Assembly: GCA_963277665.1 (NCBI GenBank)
Contig: OY728123.1
Location: 634,382,915-634,446,914, forward strand
DNA: 64,000 nucleotides
Reading direction: 5' to 3'
DNA from: Viscum album
Taxonomy: Eukaryota > Streptophyta > Magnoliopsida > Santalales > Viscaceae
Shown: in pieces, positions 38,113-50,300 of the stretch
Numbering within the stretch: the stretch's first letter is position 1
Layout: every line of letters begins with the position of its first letter
The notes under the pieces: generated by a model
What the model saw: the letters and a program-made list of their open reading frames with translations, nothing else
The model's database searches: none
What the model was told of the DNA's origin: nothing
Position numbers and translations under genes: made by a program

Positions 38113-38133
38113 TAGACCATGATCTAATACCGA
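38113..38133 (-). other. Primer binding site of copy D
   Basis: On the minus strand CGGTATTAGATCATGGTCTA aligns with TTGGTACCAAAGGATGGTCT of copy B and with TGGTATCAGAGC of the tRNA-Met primer. It proves the minus orientation and positions the 5' LTR to its right. Confidence 0.72.
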
Positions 38134-41100
38134 CTATTTCATGCCAATTCATTTACATATATTAATACATGACTTTTGGCATAATTAACGATGAAATACA
38201 TACTATGGTTCAGAATGTATTGTGTTATTGGAATATTAGATACATAATTAATCAACATTAAAAAAAGCATAATTAATTGAAAATTCATAATTAGATCGTA
38301 ATATACATTGAACTATTACACCTTCATATGATAAAATATGGAATACTAGACAAATGTGATTAGGTAAAATTGATAGTAAGTGAATACGCATATATATAAA
38401 GCCAGCATGATAGGATAGAAGGCATAACATGATGACATTTAAAGGTAATGAAGATGAATAAAAATAAGGAATCATATAATGTATAATATTGGATAATGTA
38501 GTTATATAATAGTATGGTGGTTGAAGGAATATAAAACATGAATTAAAAATGATTCTATTCATATTTTCATTATCATTTATGATGGATGGGCATTAATTAT
38601 GGATTACTTCGAAGACAATTTTACATGACGAACTGAGCCCTATAAATGAATCAATTTTAGTCTGTCCCCAATAGGACGTTTCATGAGAATAAACATTACC
38701 CAATGAATTTGATTTCTATACAAGAATAACCATCAACACATTTTCATAAATATGTATATTATATTAATAATCAATTTTATTGTATAAAAATTAGTGTTAC
38801 CTAGGAAATGAAATTTTTATCGTAATAATGTGACAAAGAATACAAAATTGGTGTATCATAAAAGTGTCCCTTAAATAAAGAATTTAAGTAATAAATTGAC
38901 ATTAATAAGTGAAAACATACATAGATCTTTATAAATTATTTCGAAATGAATATTTAAAAAACATAAAATGTTTCTTTAATAGTCTATATAAATGAGCGTC
39001 TTTGGTGTAGTTTATGGGAAAATACAAATGTGTATTTAAAGTAGAAAAGTGAAATTGTTGTTTTCTTAAAACTAGAAATAAACTGAGATTGTTTTTAATG
39101 AATAAAATTATATTTTATAAAATTATTTATAGATTAAAATATATTATGGAGTGTACTTGGAAAATGGTTTGAAATTAGGAAATTCCCTTTAATTGGTTAT
39201 TCTTGTAGAGAAGAATTGTAAAGGGATCATCTTAAACATGAATTACCAACAAAAGAAATTATAATTGAAAAATTAAAATATACATGAAGTATAAAAACAT
39301 ATTTTTTTAGAAATAAATGAGAATAATATGAAATATATTCGGTAAATAATTGAAATTTTATGACAAAAATGAAAAAAGGTTGTATATTGTTAATCTCATA
39401 CCATATGTATGAATGTTTTCTACACATGTACATAATGTCCATGATAAAAAAATTATATTCATTAATAATTTTATTTAAACATTATATAAATGTATTGCAT
39501 TTTCTATAATTTAATTTAGTTCTTTTATGGCCGTTTCATGAGTTATAAGATTCTATTTCACCATTCAGGTTTGTTCTTTTACTTGGTTTTGATAATTAGT
39601 TCATTTGCATACATTTATATAAGATCATGTAAAATGAGAATAACTATAAATATTGGAAATTAAACTTATCTTACGATCATAAATAATATTAAATGGTTAT
39701 TATTTTCTTGATATGAGGATAAATTATTAGATAAAATGGTAATGAAAATCGATTATATTATTGTTCTGTTTTTCCGACTATCAAACAGTAGTTCTATTTA
39801 TATAATTAATATTATGTTTGTAGGGATGTTAAATAGTAATAAATAAGATATAATTCATATAAGATAAAAAAATTTAACTATAAAAATGGGTTTATGTGCA
39901 TCCATAAATGTAGACATGAATATTGAAAACACGTTGTCTGTGAAGGTGCAAAATCTGTATCTCACGGATAATGATTTCATTTATATAATATAAATTGTGG
40001 AGATGAGAACTGATAATTGGTTATTATCTAAAAACAATAATATTATATAATATATAATATAATTTATTTATATTGTTACATTGATAGTTTTGTTTTTTAA
40101 TTTGATAATAATGTAAAAATGAAAATGAAAAGAGAATATCAGAAATCGAAAGAGGATTTACCTCATGAACATCTTCTAGTTCATAACCTCTTTAGGAAAA
40201 TTACTTTTTTCTTTTATTGATTCCAAAGGTTCCATGTTGTTAATGAGAGATATGATTTTAATGTTATGAGATATATTTTGGAAAAGTATTAAGAAATAGA
40301 AGGTATGTTGTGAAAATGTGGTAAAGGGTGGTATTTATATTTGTGAAGAGGTGTTTTTGATTAAATATATAAATTATTTTTCTAGTTTTGTTCAATAGTA
40401 TAAATAAAATAATTAACATTAAAAATACAGTAAATATATAATTATTATTTGGTAATCTGTGATTATATAATCTATACATCTTCCATGATTAAATTATTAT
40501 TATATTGGTTAAATACAGAAAATTTTTGTAGTTCAAAATTCACAAAAATTAAACTAATTTAGAATAATAACATAAATTCTCCAAAATAATATTTAATTCA
40601 GTATAATTCCTATATGGACATTATTTTATGAAAATTGTTTTCCCAATTATGATAAATTTATGTTTAAAATAAAATTATTATTTATTTCTAATATACCAAT
40701 TTTTTACTTTATTAATAATTTTACAACACTCTGAAAATTCAATTATTTTCTAATAAAATTATCTTATAATCCTATGATGATAAAAAAATTTATTTATGAA
40801 TGTATTTCAATAAAAGAAAATTTATTTAAAAAAATTATATTAATTTTAAATTTTAAAATCACTATTTATTCTATACACAATTAAAAATGATTAATTTAAC
40901 ATTTTTAGATTACTTATTTTACTTATACCTATATAAAAATATATCATATGTTCATTTATATAGTACCCTAATGCGAAATACAGTTTTGTAGTTGAGGTAA
41001 CTATTCATTTGGTAGGATTACTACTCCTAATGGTCATATTACTACATCAATGTCCATGTTACAATTCCATTGGTATAGGTTCCATAATTTCAATAAATAC

Positions 41101-41285
41101 ATCTTATTTCATTCATTATTAATTTATAATAATTTTTTTGTTTTATATATGTGATGTTAGTTATAACCAATTGGTTCAAGATGTAGGAAATCCTACATAT
41201 AAATTTCTTTATTGAAATATAATGTTCTAAATAAGACATTATAAATAGGATATACAAATATGGATATGAAAATAAAAATGATAGT
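38134..41285 (-). repeat. Long 5' LTR of copy D (about 3.15 kb)
   Basis: The reverse complement aligns with the long LTR. Its 3' end matches AAAATCATGTAATGATATG-type sequence near 38,150-38,185. The middle around 38,690-38,730 matches the CATTGGGTAA..CTCATGA patch of 625-670. Near 40,985-41,105 the blocks AACTATTCAT..TTACTACTCC..CATATTACTA match the repeated ATAGTAA blocks 150-250 bp inside the LTR starts. The 5' edge is set near 41,285, where alignment and AT-rich composition end; the terminal TG is mutated. Its length agrees with 31,263-34,332. It contains no gene. Confidence 0.65.
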
Positions 41286-41943
41286 CTACCTCAACCAGGC
41301 CCAAAACATAATTGGGTAAAACATAGGACATCATGAACTGGCCTCCATAATTGAACTCTTAGAAGGATCATCGAATACCTAATTTTCCTAAATTTATACA
41401 TGAGTAACGTCAATATTAATTTACTTCGAACGATTATAAAAATCAATCCAGGATGTTAGTATATTCAATTGTATATTCCTTGAGTATCATTAGATAATTT
41501 TCACTACAACTATGGAATCTAATTCCATAAATAGACCATGCTAAACATAACAGACAACATACTGGACTGCTTTTTTCACTACCTATAACACTGCATAAAT
41601 TATATATTAATTCCAAATGAAGTGATAAAATAATTCCATATAAATATCCCAATGTTTGAGAAAGATTCTACCACAACCTGAGAGCCACCCCATCAACATT
41701 GATTTATTGGAAACCTCTCAATAGTGCTTACCATTTTATATTTTCAAAAATTTCACTCCACCTCCTCTATAGAAGGGAACTCACAAGCTACCTTGTTTTA
41801 AACTATAAATAAAAATTGGATCAACACAATTCATAAAAAACATGTAAAAGGAACCATACCTTCATCCTAGATTCCTACATTTTCCCAGACATACAACAAA
41901 GGAATCCGTTTGGTGAGTTCCCTAAGGAATTAACCAAAGAAAA
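41286..41943. other. Less AT-rich patch of unknown origin beside copy D
   Basis: Composition changes abruptly at the end of copy D: runs such as CCTCAACCAGGCCC, CCACAACCTGAGAGCCACCC and CCTCCTCTATAGAAGGGAAC replace the monotonous AT. The longest frame is a 69-codon minus-strand stretch (41,443-41,652) with cysteine-rich but unrecognised sequence. It could be the interior of an older transposon that D entered, or a gene fragment. I cannot assign a function. Confidence 0.4.
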
Positions 41944-44900
41944 TGTAACATCCTTCCTCGAGCTCCATTTTTTATTTTTATTATATTCATTAAAAAATAA
42001 TGTTATTCAATGATTATATAATAAAATATTTACCGTAATTATACGATGATTTTCATACTCTATGTGTTTTAGGTGATCATGTACGCACTTCAATATAATG
42101 GTTAATGAACTTATAGTTCTTCTATATAGTGAACTACTTCCTCAGTAAATAGTTTCATTATTTCATCCATTACAACCACTAATAGTTGATAATTTTGATA
42201 TAATCTGTAATTTTATATGAATTATAATATATATATATATGATAATTATGATTTATTTATTCTTATGTAATTATTTTATTACAAATACCTTAATTCTATC
42301 CATTTTATAGATTATAACATTGTTTGTGGATGTGTGGACAACCACCTCCCCAAAGTGATGCGATTCATTCACAATTTTGATGTAATGTATTAAGTATTTC
42401 ATTATAAAATTTTATGATACATATGATATAAATATTAGACAATAATTATAGCATATATATATATATATTAAATTTACTTGTTTTCATTCAAAACTACAGT
42501 ATATTGGAAGCAACATTTAACAGTATGTACAAATTTCCATCTCAATGAATTGTATATTTTATTTTTATCTATAAATTTTAAATATTTTTCTAAATGTATA
42601 TATAGTGAATATTTTTTTAAAATTATTTATTTAATTAAATCATTATTTAAAAAATCTTATCATGAATATCATTCAAATGAATAAACAAAAAAACTATTAT
42701 TACCATAAATTGAATGTTATCATGGAATTATTAATAAACGGGCAATATAAATTCATAATAAAATAATATATGGTATTTGATATAAATATATGGTTCTATG
42801 GAAGATTTAAAATAAAATTATATTTATTTTATAAATGTTTTTTTAAGAATGATGTGTTTCGAAACATAATGTATTAGAATTTGTTGATTCCCTTATATTT
42901 ATTATAGACTTTTGATTAATTCACCATCAATTATTTTTCAGGGTGCATATACTACCCATGAATGACTTATATGGTGATTATAATTATATTTATGGTTATT
43001 TAAATATAAATTTAGTTATCTTTATTTAATGGGTGTTTATAGTTCAAATGATACTTAATTAGTAAGATGGATTTTTCTCATTTTTCCTTATTTGTGGCAA
43101 AAGTTTTATTATCCAGCTATATTTTTTATACTGGTTTTATGGATTTAGTTATCATGTAGAATAATAAATTGACTTATTTTAGTATTATGTTTGATTCATT
43201 AAATTTTATTTTCTTATGGGGGAGTATGATTCAAATGTACCATGTGGTATGTGTTTATTGAAATAATATCATCTTTTATCTAGATTTTTTATAATTACTC
43301 TTCCATCTGTGAAATAATACGATACATTACAAAAGTTTTACCCCTCCCATAATTAATGGTATATTAAATTATTTTTACCATTTTTTCACCATTTGGTTCT
43401 TAGTATAATTCACAAAATGTTTTTAGGGATAGCTAATATTATTTTTATTTTTGGTCAGAAATGTATTTATTTCGAGAAACATGTTTTAATTAATTCTGTT
43501 TAAGTGATATATAAAGAAAATTTTCAATGAAAATATATTTATACTATTTTTTATGTTATTATAATATTCCATGATATGTTTTATAATAAATTTTAAAAAC
43601 TAATTTTCACAAACAAATTTTCATTCTTCCTTTGTATGTTTTTAATGAAAAATATTTTCAACATGTGTTCAACCATCCTATGTATGATTTCAATTAAATT
43701 GATTTAAAAAATATTTATTTTTTCAAATAATATTTCAATTAATAAGGGTTATATTCATCAAGAATTTTTTAATGAATATTTAAAATTTTTACAATTTAAA
43801 ATTACATCAATTGGTGTTACCCAAGCATTTTATTGCAAAATAATCAAGAAGATCCATTTGTATTATTTCACTAAATGGATTATGTTTTGATGACTATATA
43901 ATTTTTAAAACCTTGTCTATTTTATGGGTTATATTCATATGTATCCATCTTCATTTCATGTGTTATTCATTGATGAAATGATTGTGAATCCTATTTAATT
44001 TTCTATAAGTTATGATATGATTGCATGTTTATTGTAGCCAATTCATTTCATGGGTTATAATATTATTTTTTGTGATATTTTGGAACAATATTAAATGATT
44101 TACATATGATATTGGTGTGAAATATAAATATTTCTAATGGATTCATTATTTATTTATATCTCATGAGATAGACCAAGCTGCAATAGGGAGTGAAATCAAT
44201 TTTGTTAAGGACTTTTTCTTGTAAGATGGTCTTGGGAGTTAACTGTATATACTTTGATAGTCAAGGGAGTGAACCATTAATAACTATATGGTATTGGGAG
44301 TGAACACATTCTAAAAATATTTCATTGTATTAGATTCGTTGAAAACTATGGATGTTGTTTAATATTCTTATGTGTCTACCCCAATTTTTATATCTAAATC
44401 TAATGTTATTAATTAATCGATTATGCTCTTGATTCCCATAGGAAACATAACTTATGATCTACCTATATTTATTTATTTAATATTGAATTTTATCTTTAAT
44501 ATGCCTGGTATTTTCATAAAATGTTATTCTCATGTTCTTCTACTCGTATGTTAAAGTTTTGCGTATATATGTCTTTTAATTACCCTTGTTGAGCATCTAT
44601 TCATACCCCCTTCACACATACAAGTATACATAATTTAATATATTATATAAAAAGTATTTAAGTAGAAGTACTAAAGGGGTTTATATTTGTAGGAAATATT
44701 CCATATATTTAACCATGTTAGAATATTTATTTCTATGTTTCAAATCAAACTAAATGATTGGGACCGTTGTAATTTATTTCTATAATTTGATGAATATTAA
44801 TAAAATAATATGTAATATCAATGTATGTTATGTCTGGGACTCTATATTTAAGATGTCATTTTTTCCCTCATTTTTCATTTTATCATGATTATTGGAGATC

Positions 44901-45304
44901 AAATATTCAATCCTCATTCACACATTGATGTCATCTTAATTATAGATTGAAATAATGTATTTATAGTAGTGTTTGATCTATACTAGTGAGACACTCAATC
45001 AATATCCTTATATTCTTTTTAACCTGTCCATATGGAATTCTAAATAAGTTTGAGCTATTATGACCTATTAGTATGTCATTCCTCACTTTCTTCATTTTCT
45101 ACGATTATATATTGAGTTAATTATTATAAATAATAGGGAATATTCTGAACTATAAATGGTAAAAAGTATTGAAAATTACGCGTATTTTTTTCATGGATAC
45201 ATAATTATCAACATGAAAATAGTATAAATTCCTTTAGTTTCTAATTAAATTAGTTATTCATGGTAATTATTTCTTAAACAATGATTTATTTTATTAAACC
45301 ATTA
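41944..45304. other. AT-rich region without recognisable genes; candidate old LTR edge at 41,944
   Basis: TGTAACATCCTTCCTCGAGC at 41,944 follows a purine run (AAAGAAAA) and resembles plant gypsy LTR starts (TGTAACA.CC). No partner LTR or PBS could be found, so this is weak. The rest is AT-rich with short AT microsatellites (about 42,226-42,241 and 42,452-42,468). At 44,190-44,305 GGGAGTGAA / GGGAGTTAAC recurs four times at 40-65 bp intervals. No open frame is longer than about 70 codons. Confidence 0.4.
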
Positions 45305-45362
45305 TTCTGGGTTTGAGGATTTGAACCTCAAACAGAACTACCCATTGGGTTAGTTAGTTATA
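45305..45362 (-). repeat. tRNA-like SINE fragment (A-box and B-box like)
   Basis: On the minus strand TAACCCAATGGGTAGTT (about 45,336-45,352) resembles the pol III A box TRGCNNAGTGG with a mismatch. It is followed by a perfect B box GGTTCAAATCC (45,317-45,327). The B box sits in a T-arm-like hairpin: TTTGAGG, loop TTCAAAT, CCTCAAA. The A-B spacing is about 14 bases and no acceptor stem can be formed, so it is not a tRNA gene. The layout fits the head of a tRNA-derived SINE or a tRNA pseudogene. The tail after the B box (AAACCCAGAATAATGG) becomes A/T-rich. Confidence 0.45.
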
Positions 45363-47129
45363 TTTTTATAATGATTCTTATCTTGAGGTTAGTTTATCTT
45401 TCCAATTATTAATTGAAGAGATATATAAATTGAATGATTTATTGAAGTTCAAATGGGTCCTTCAACACATTTTAATTAATTAACTTTTAATTTAATTAGA
45501 TAAAATAATGTAGTGTTTTTGAAATAAAAATATAATCCCTCGGATTTCCTACAATTATATATTTTATTAGAGAAAAGGTTTGGAAACTAACATGGCCCTT
45601 CTACATATAATTTTTATTTAATAGTTAATTAATTTTAAATGATGAATTATAATAAATGTGGGATTGAAAAATATCACAGCTTCGGGACCCCAATAATAAT
45701 TCAACAAATGGAGTTGATTAATTGTGTTAATGAAAAAAGGCCTCATTTCATTTTACATATACATTAATTATTTAACAAAATTGTTGTGATAAAGTAAATT
45801 GACTATGGGAATGCTACTAATATGGTCTCTTAAATCTTTATACGAATTAATTCGATCATAGATGACATGGTATGGAAGGGATGTGACACATCCCTATATA
45901 AAATTAATAACTGATGTCCATATTTTATAATGAAATCCACATAATATCACCATATATATTGATTTTTTGGACCTTATCTTACATGTGACTCGGGATCAAC
46001 ACAATTCTATATCGATTTTACTATGGATGTGATATGTGGACTCAAATAGGTTTCCTCAATTATGGAACATGGCTTCCTAGACCATATAAGTTAACATTAC
46101 ACTAATTTTTTTAAAATTAGGTTACTAGAATAGAAAATGATTCCTTTTTCGTAAGTCCAAGGAATTTTTTCTCATAGGTATGATACATGATTATTCATTG
46201 TGTGTTATACATTATTTTTAATTGACATGTCAGTGTAGGTCATATATAACACCATAATATTTTATAATTTTATTCTATATTTAAGGAATAATTTTAAGAA
46301 TATAAATAATATAATTGTTTTGTCTATATTATTCTATTATGACCTTTATAACTATTATACTTAAATACTATTTGTTCTTATATTCACTGACGTGATTTGT
46401 TAGACATCACTGGTGGTGGCCTACGGACTATAACCCTCACTAATCAGGACACAAATTAGTACCCAATAAAACATCATAAATATATATAGGGAAAAGTGTA
46501 ATGTCGGGGTTCTTGATTTCTAAATTATTTTGTTAGAAAATATAAATATATGACATGATTAATAATATACTCGCAATAATAATGGGGATATATTTTCTAT
46601 ATTTTCTAGATTTTATATGAAATGTTGTGCATGCATGTTTATCTATTTCCCAAAGCACCTTATCATTTTTATATCACTAAATGATAACTTATTTTATATG
46701 ATAGTTAATATGATTTCAAAAAGTTTTTTTATGATATATGGATATTTAATTATTCCATTTCCATGTTGTTATATTTTCTAAATATATTTATTATCTTATT
46801 ATATTGACGTGCTTAACTCAAATATAAGGGAATAATCATACCGTAATACTATCCCAGACCAGTACTAAAATAAAACATACCCATCCTTATAATGAGGTGT
46901 CTATGAGGACAGATGGCTTTCATGTATGATTATAGATTAGTGAAATATTCACATGGTGTTATAGATTTTGGATAAAATTAAAGATGATTCATTAATACAT
47001 TATTCATTTCAAGACCATTGATCAGGTTTGTGGCATAAACTATCATCTAGAACAATCATTACATATCTCTAAAGAGACAAAATGTGTTAAAAATATAATT
47101 TATATGAATTAAATTAAATATCAATCACT
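45363..47129. other. AT-rich old repeat DNA with a possible LTR start at 45,882
   Basis: ATGGAAGGGA followed by TGTGACACATCCCT at 45,882 looks like a polypurine tract plus gypsy LTR start (TGTGACACCCC type). It also forms a perfect palindrome, GGGATGTG-A-CACATCCC (45,878-45,894). A less AT-rich patch at 46,387-46,470 (CACTGGTGGTGGCCTACGGA) and another at 46,850-46,915 may be parts of old LTRs. No partner copy was found. I see no gene. Confidence 0.35.
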
Positions 47130-47331
47130 TATAATTATCATGGATTCTGTAAAATTAGAACCTGGAAGTTAAAAAAAGATAAACGTATAGAAATATTCTA
47201 TCAAATAAGCTTGGTTCAAGGAAACAAGACCACAATGCCGTCAAATATATATAAGGAAATAATATATCTAAAGATTATCATGGGGGTATGAGGATTTTAT
47301 GAGAGAAAAATACCCTCATTTGATTCAGTAA
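47130..47331 (+). pseudogene. 3' end of another chromovirus pol (chromodomain C-terminus)
   Basis: In one frame 47,281-47,331 reads WGYEDFMREKYPHLIQ and a stop. This matches the end of plant chromovirus chromodomains (ATWE.E..MR.KYP.LF), as also seen in copies A-C (EEYPQL, EKYP). The preceding 150 bases hold ILDSVKLEPG-like and KYSIK*AWF-like pieces consistent with a decayed chromodomain. The sequence after the stop (ACATTTGAGGGTGAAATT) resembles the trailer of this class. No RT or integrase could be read upstream. It is a fragment of a fifth, distinct chromovirus copy. Confidence 0.5.
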
Positions 47332-47356
47332 AAACATTTGAGGGTGAAATTCATTA

Positions 47357-47385
47357 TATATGGGTATAATATACAGACCCTAATA
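47357..47385 (+). other. Candidate polypurine tract and LTR start of the 47.3-kb chromovirus fragment
   Basis: TATGGGTATAATA is followed by TACAGACCCTAATATTTCCC at 47,372, a plausible mutated form of TGTAAGACCCTAA. The distance from the chromodomain stop (about 40 bp) matches copies A-C (35-50 bp). The downstream LTR cannot be delimited. Confidence 0.35.
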
Positions 47386-50300
47386 TTTCCCACATAATTT
47401 ATTTCTATGTTTTATGGATTTCACTACATGAAACACAAAAAATAATGATATATTTACAATATGATGGTTTCCATTGAAATGGTAATTGTAAATTGTATTA
47501 GTATATTTTTAAAATATATATAAACAAATATATTAAAATACATAATGATGAAAATAATTACATTATACTTTCACTAAATATTAACTCTAATTGAAAAACA
47601 AAAAAATAGTAAATAATTTTTTTAAAATTTTTTAAATAAAAATATATAAGAATATTTTTATATTAATAAAGGATTAATAGTAAATTAATTAATAGTCTAA
47701 TGAATCATTAGATATTATATCAAAATACTTTTTCCAAAAAATTGGTTTTCAATTTTTTATATGGAATTTTTTGAAATACTATTTTTATATTTTGGGATGT
47801 GAAGTTGAAAAAAATCTATATCATTTGAAAATTCCAAAGAGACATAGTATTTTATTATAAATTTATTTATTCATTATAAATGAAATAATTTTACACAAAT
47901 AATGAAAATTAATTTTTTGGAAGTAAACTGAATTTTATGGAATTTTTAGTATAAATGACTAATTTGTAATGACATGAAACCATTTAGCAACACCAAAGAA
48001 GTTTTTTTTGGAACCGACTATTTAATTTTAAATTTACTTTTAATTTATATACCTATATTTTTGAAAATATAACATAAGAAATATTTTTTAAAAAAATTGT
48101 TTTCAATACTTTATATATTTAGAATTATAAAAATAATATATATGACAATTAAAAATAGTAAAAAAATATTTAAAATTTAGGTTCATTAGTTTAAAATTAT
48201 ATAATGTGTTATATATTATGTTTTTTTAAAAAGTTTTAATTATGTAGGGTAAAAATATTTACACTAATGAAAACCAAACATGGTTAAACTCAATTTTCTT
48301 AGAGGTAAGGGAAAAATGTGAAAAATGTATTCTATTGAGTGACCGATGTGTGTGTACCATATATAATCTAGACTAATTTATTACTAAATTATTCATCAAC
48401 ATACCTTGATAGTGACTTTACATTATTTAATATTTATTGGTATTTTTAAAAATAACACCACCTTTGTCATTTAAAAAGGGTCCCTTATTGTAATGTCCCC
48501 TAAAGATACACGTTCCAATTTTCCTAAAATCAACTGACCTGTATATCTAATTTTACTAGAAACTATAAATATGATATTACATTCTCAAAATAATATAAAT
48601 CTATGTTTAATACCTTCTATAAAATATCAAATCAATGTATAAGTGTATAAATTTCAAATTGATCCACCAATTCATCAATTACATTATGTGATTTTATTAT
48701 TCCACATATTTAATTTGTAAATGGATAATGATAATGTAAATAATGTTATTATAGTTTTATGTTATTATAATTGGATTAGAATCACTAAAAACCCATATAT
48801 TGTTCCTTAGGAAAAATAAAAAATGTGAATCATGTTTTTCAGGACTACCACATTTATAACACAACATGTTTCTTCATTACATCGCCACCTTAAAAGAATG
48901 GTAATAATAATTTATATAAAATTAAAATATGATATTTATAAAATACTGTAGATACTAAAATAATAAACCATATTAGAAATATTCGTAAATTTAATGAAAA
49001 GTAAATCATTACACATTCATACATGTTGTCTAATGATTTTATGGACCGACTTGTTTAATTTCTCCGAAAAATAATCATTGACTTTGTAAGTTTAAAATTG
49101 ATGAGTATATATGGTATATATATTATTAATATGAATAATAAAATATCCCATAATATTTATTTACAATTATAATTTAATCCATCATTATTGGTAAATAAAT
49201 GAAAACTAGCCCAACACTTCTTTCGACATCATGAAACATGAATATAAATGACATGTATTATAAATATAAACAAATTTACATTTATGAAACATATATTCTA
49301 GTGCATTAAATTTCAGGTAAATTATGATCCATGGGATAAATAAGATATCTGACACAATATTTATGAACCTAGATTAAAATCGCCAATATTATTAACAAAT
49401 GATGATAAAAATTGATATTAAGAATCTAATACCTGAAGGGATATGCTTTTCCAATAGATTATTAATTTTATTTTATACTAAGAAGATAATGAATTATATT
49501 GTTAATAATATTTTACTTCCTGATATTGGGTGTTAATGGACATCTATGGAAATAAAAGATAATGTAAAGGGACATTAAAACATAAATATTTTCCAAATAT
49601 TTATATCCATTATTATTTATCTTTATTCCCCTACGATGACTACGTTTTCCATTACAAATGACATTCTACCATTATTTTTGGATATAATGAGTATTTATAC
49701 AAATTAAATTTCTTGGAATGGTTTTCTTTTTCGATACCATTAAAGTTAAAAAATTTTGTCTTATTTAAAAGAGGCTTGTAACAAAGAATTTTAAAATGAG
49801 GAATATAAATGGTTTTGAAAAATACATATTAACATTATATTATAATTATTTTTAACTGAACAACAACTAATTTATTAATGTTTTATGTCTCACCTAATTA
49901 ATTCAATTACTATGTCATTATTTTGGGTGATCATGTCTCCAATATCATGTTGTTTTATCCATGATGTAATATTATTTTAATTGGATGATATACAAAGGAA
50001 ATTTTATTTTCAAGGTTCATTTATGAAAAGTGTATGATATCCATTTCTGTATTTACTAAATAGATTTTTATTCCATGGTTTATTAGATGTATGATGATGA
50101 TTGAATTTAAGAGGCACATTTTTATATCAATGGTTATGGGTGGATCATTGTATATAAATCAATTAAATATGTTTTTTCTTATAAACCATGTCATATATCG
50201 AGAGGATAGATTTCCCTTTCTTAAAAATATGCCGGAAATGTGGATTTGTTCTGAATTTAATGTGTGATAATAGTAAGTGATTTCATAACATTGTTGGGAA

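Larger units (their letters stand above)
34335..41285 (-). mobile_element. Chromovirus copy D, minus strand, truncated in integrase
   Basis: Copy D belongs to the same AT-rich family as A-C but in opposite orientation. From the right it shows the 5' LTR (38,134-41,285), PBS (38,113-38,133), gag, RT, RNase H, and integrase as far as 34,335. There it stops at the end of the array's last LTR, at a point corresponding to about 5,300 in copy A. The missing integrase end, chromodomain and 3' LTR are not in the window. The simplest reading is that the A-B-C array integrated into copy D. Confidence 0.7.

Noticed and set aside
41443..41652. 69-codon minus-strand frame as a copia RNase H or gene exon
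   Set aside because: I tried to match it to copia pol and other motifs without success. Evidence is too weak for a gene call.
42452..42468. (AT)n run as a regulatory element
   Set aside because: Simple microsatellite in AT-rich DNA, with no supporting gene nearby.
45305..45362. Functional tRNA gene
   Set aside because: There is no acceptor stem or anticodon arm, and the A-box to B-box distance is too short.
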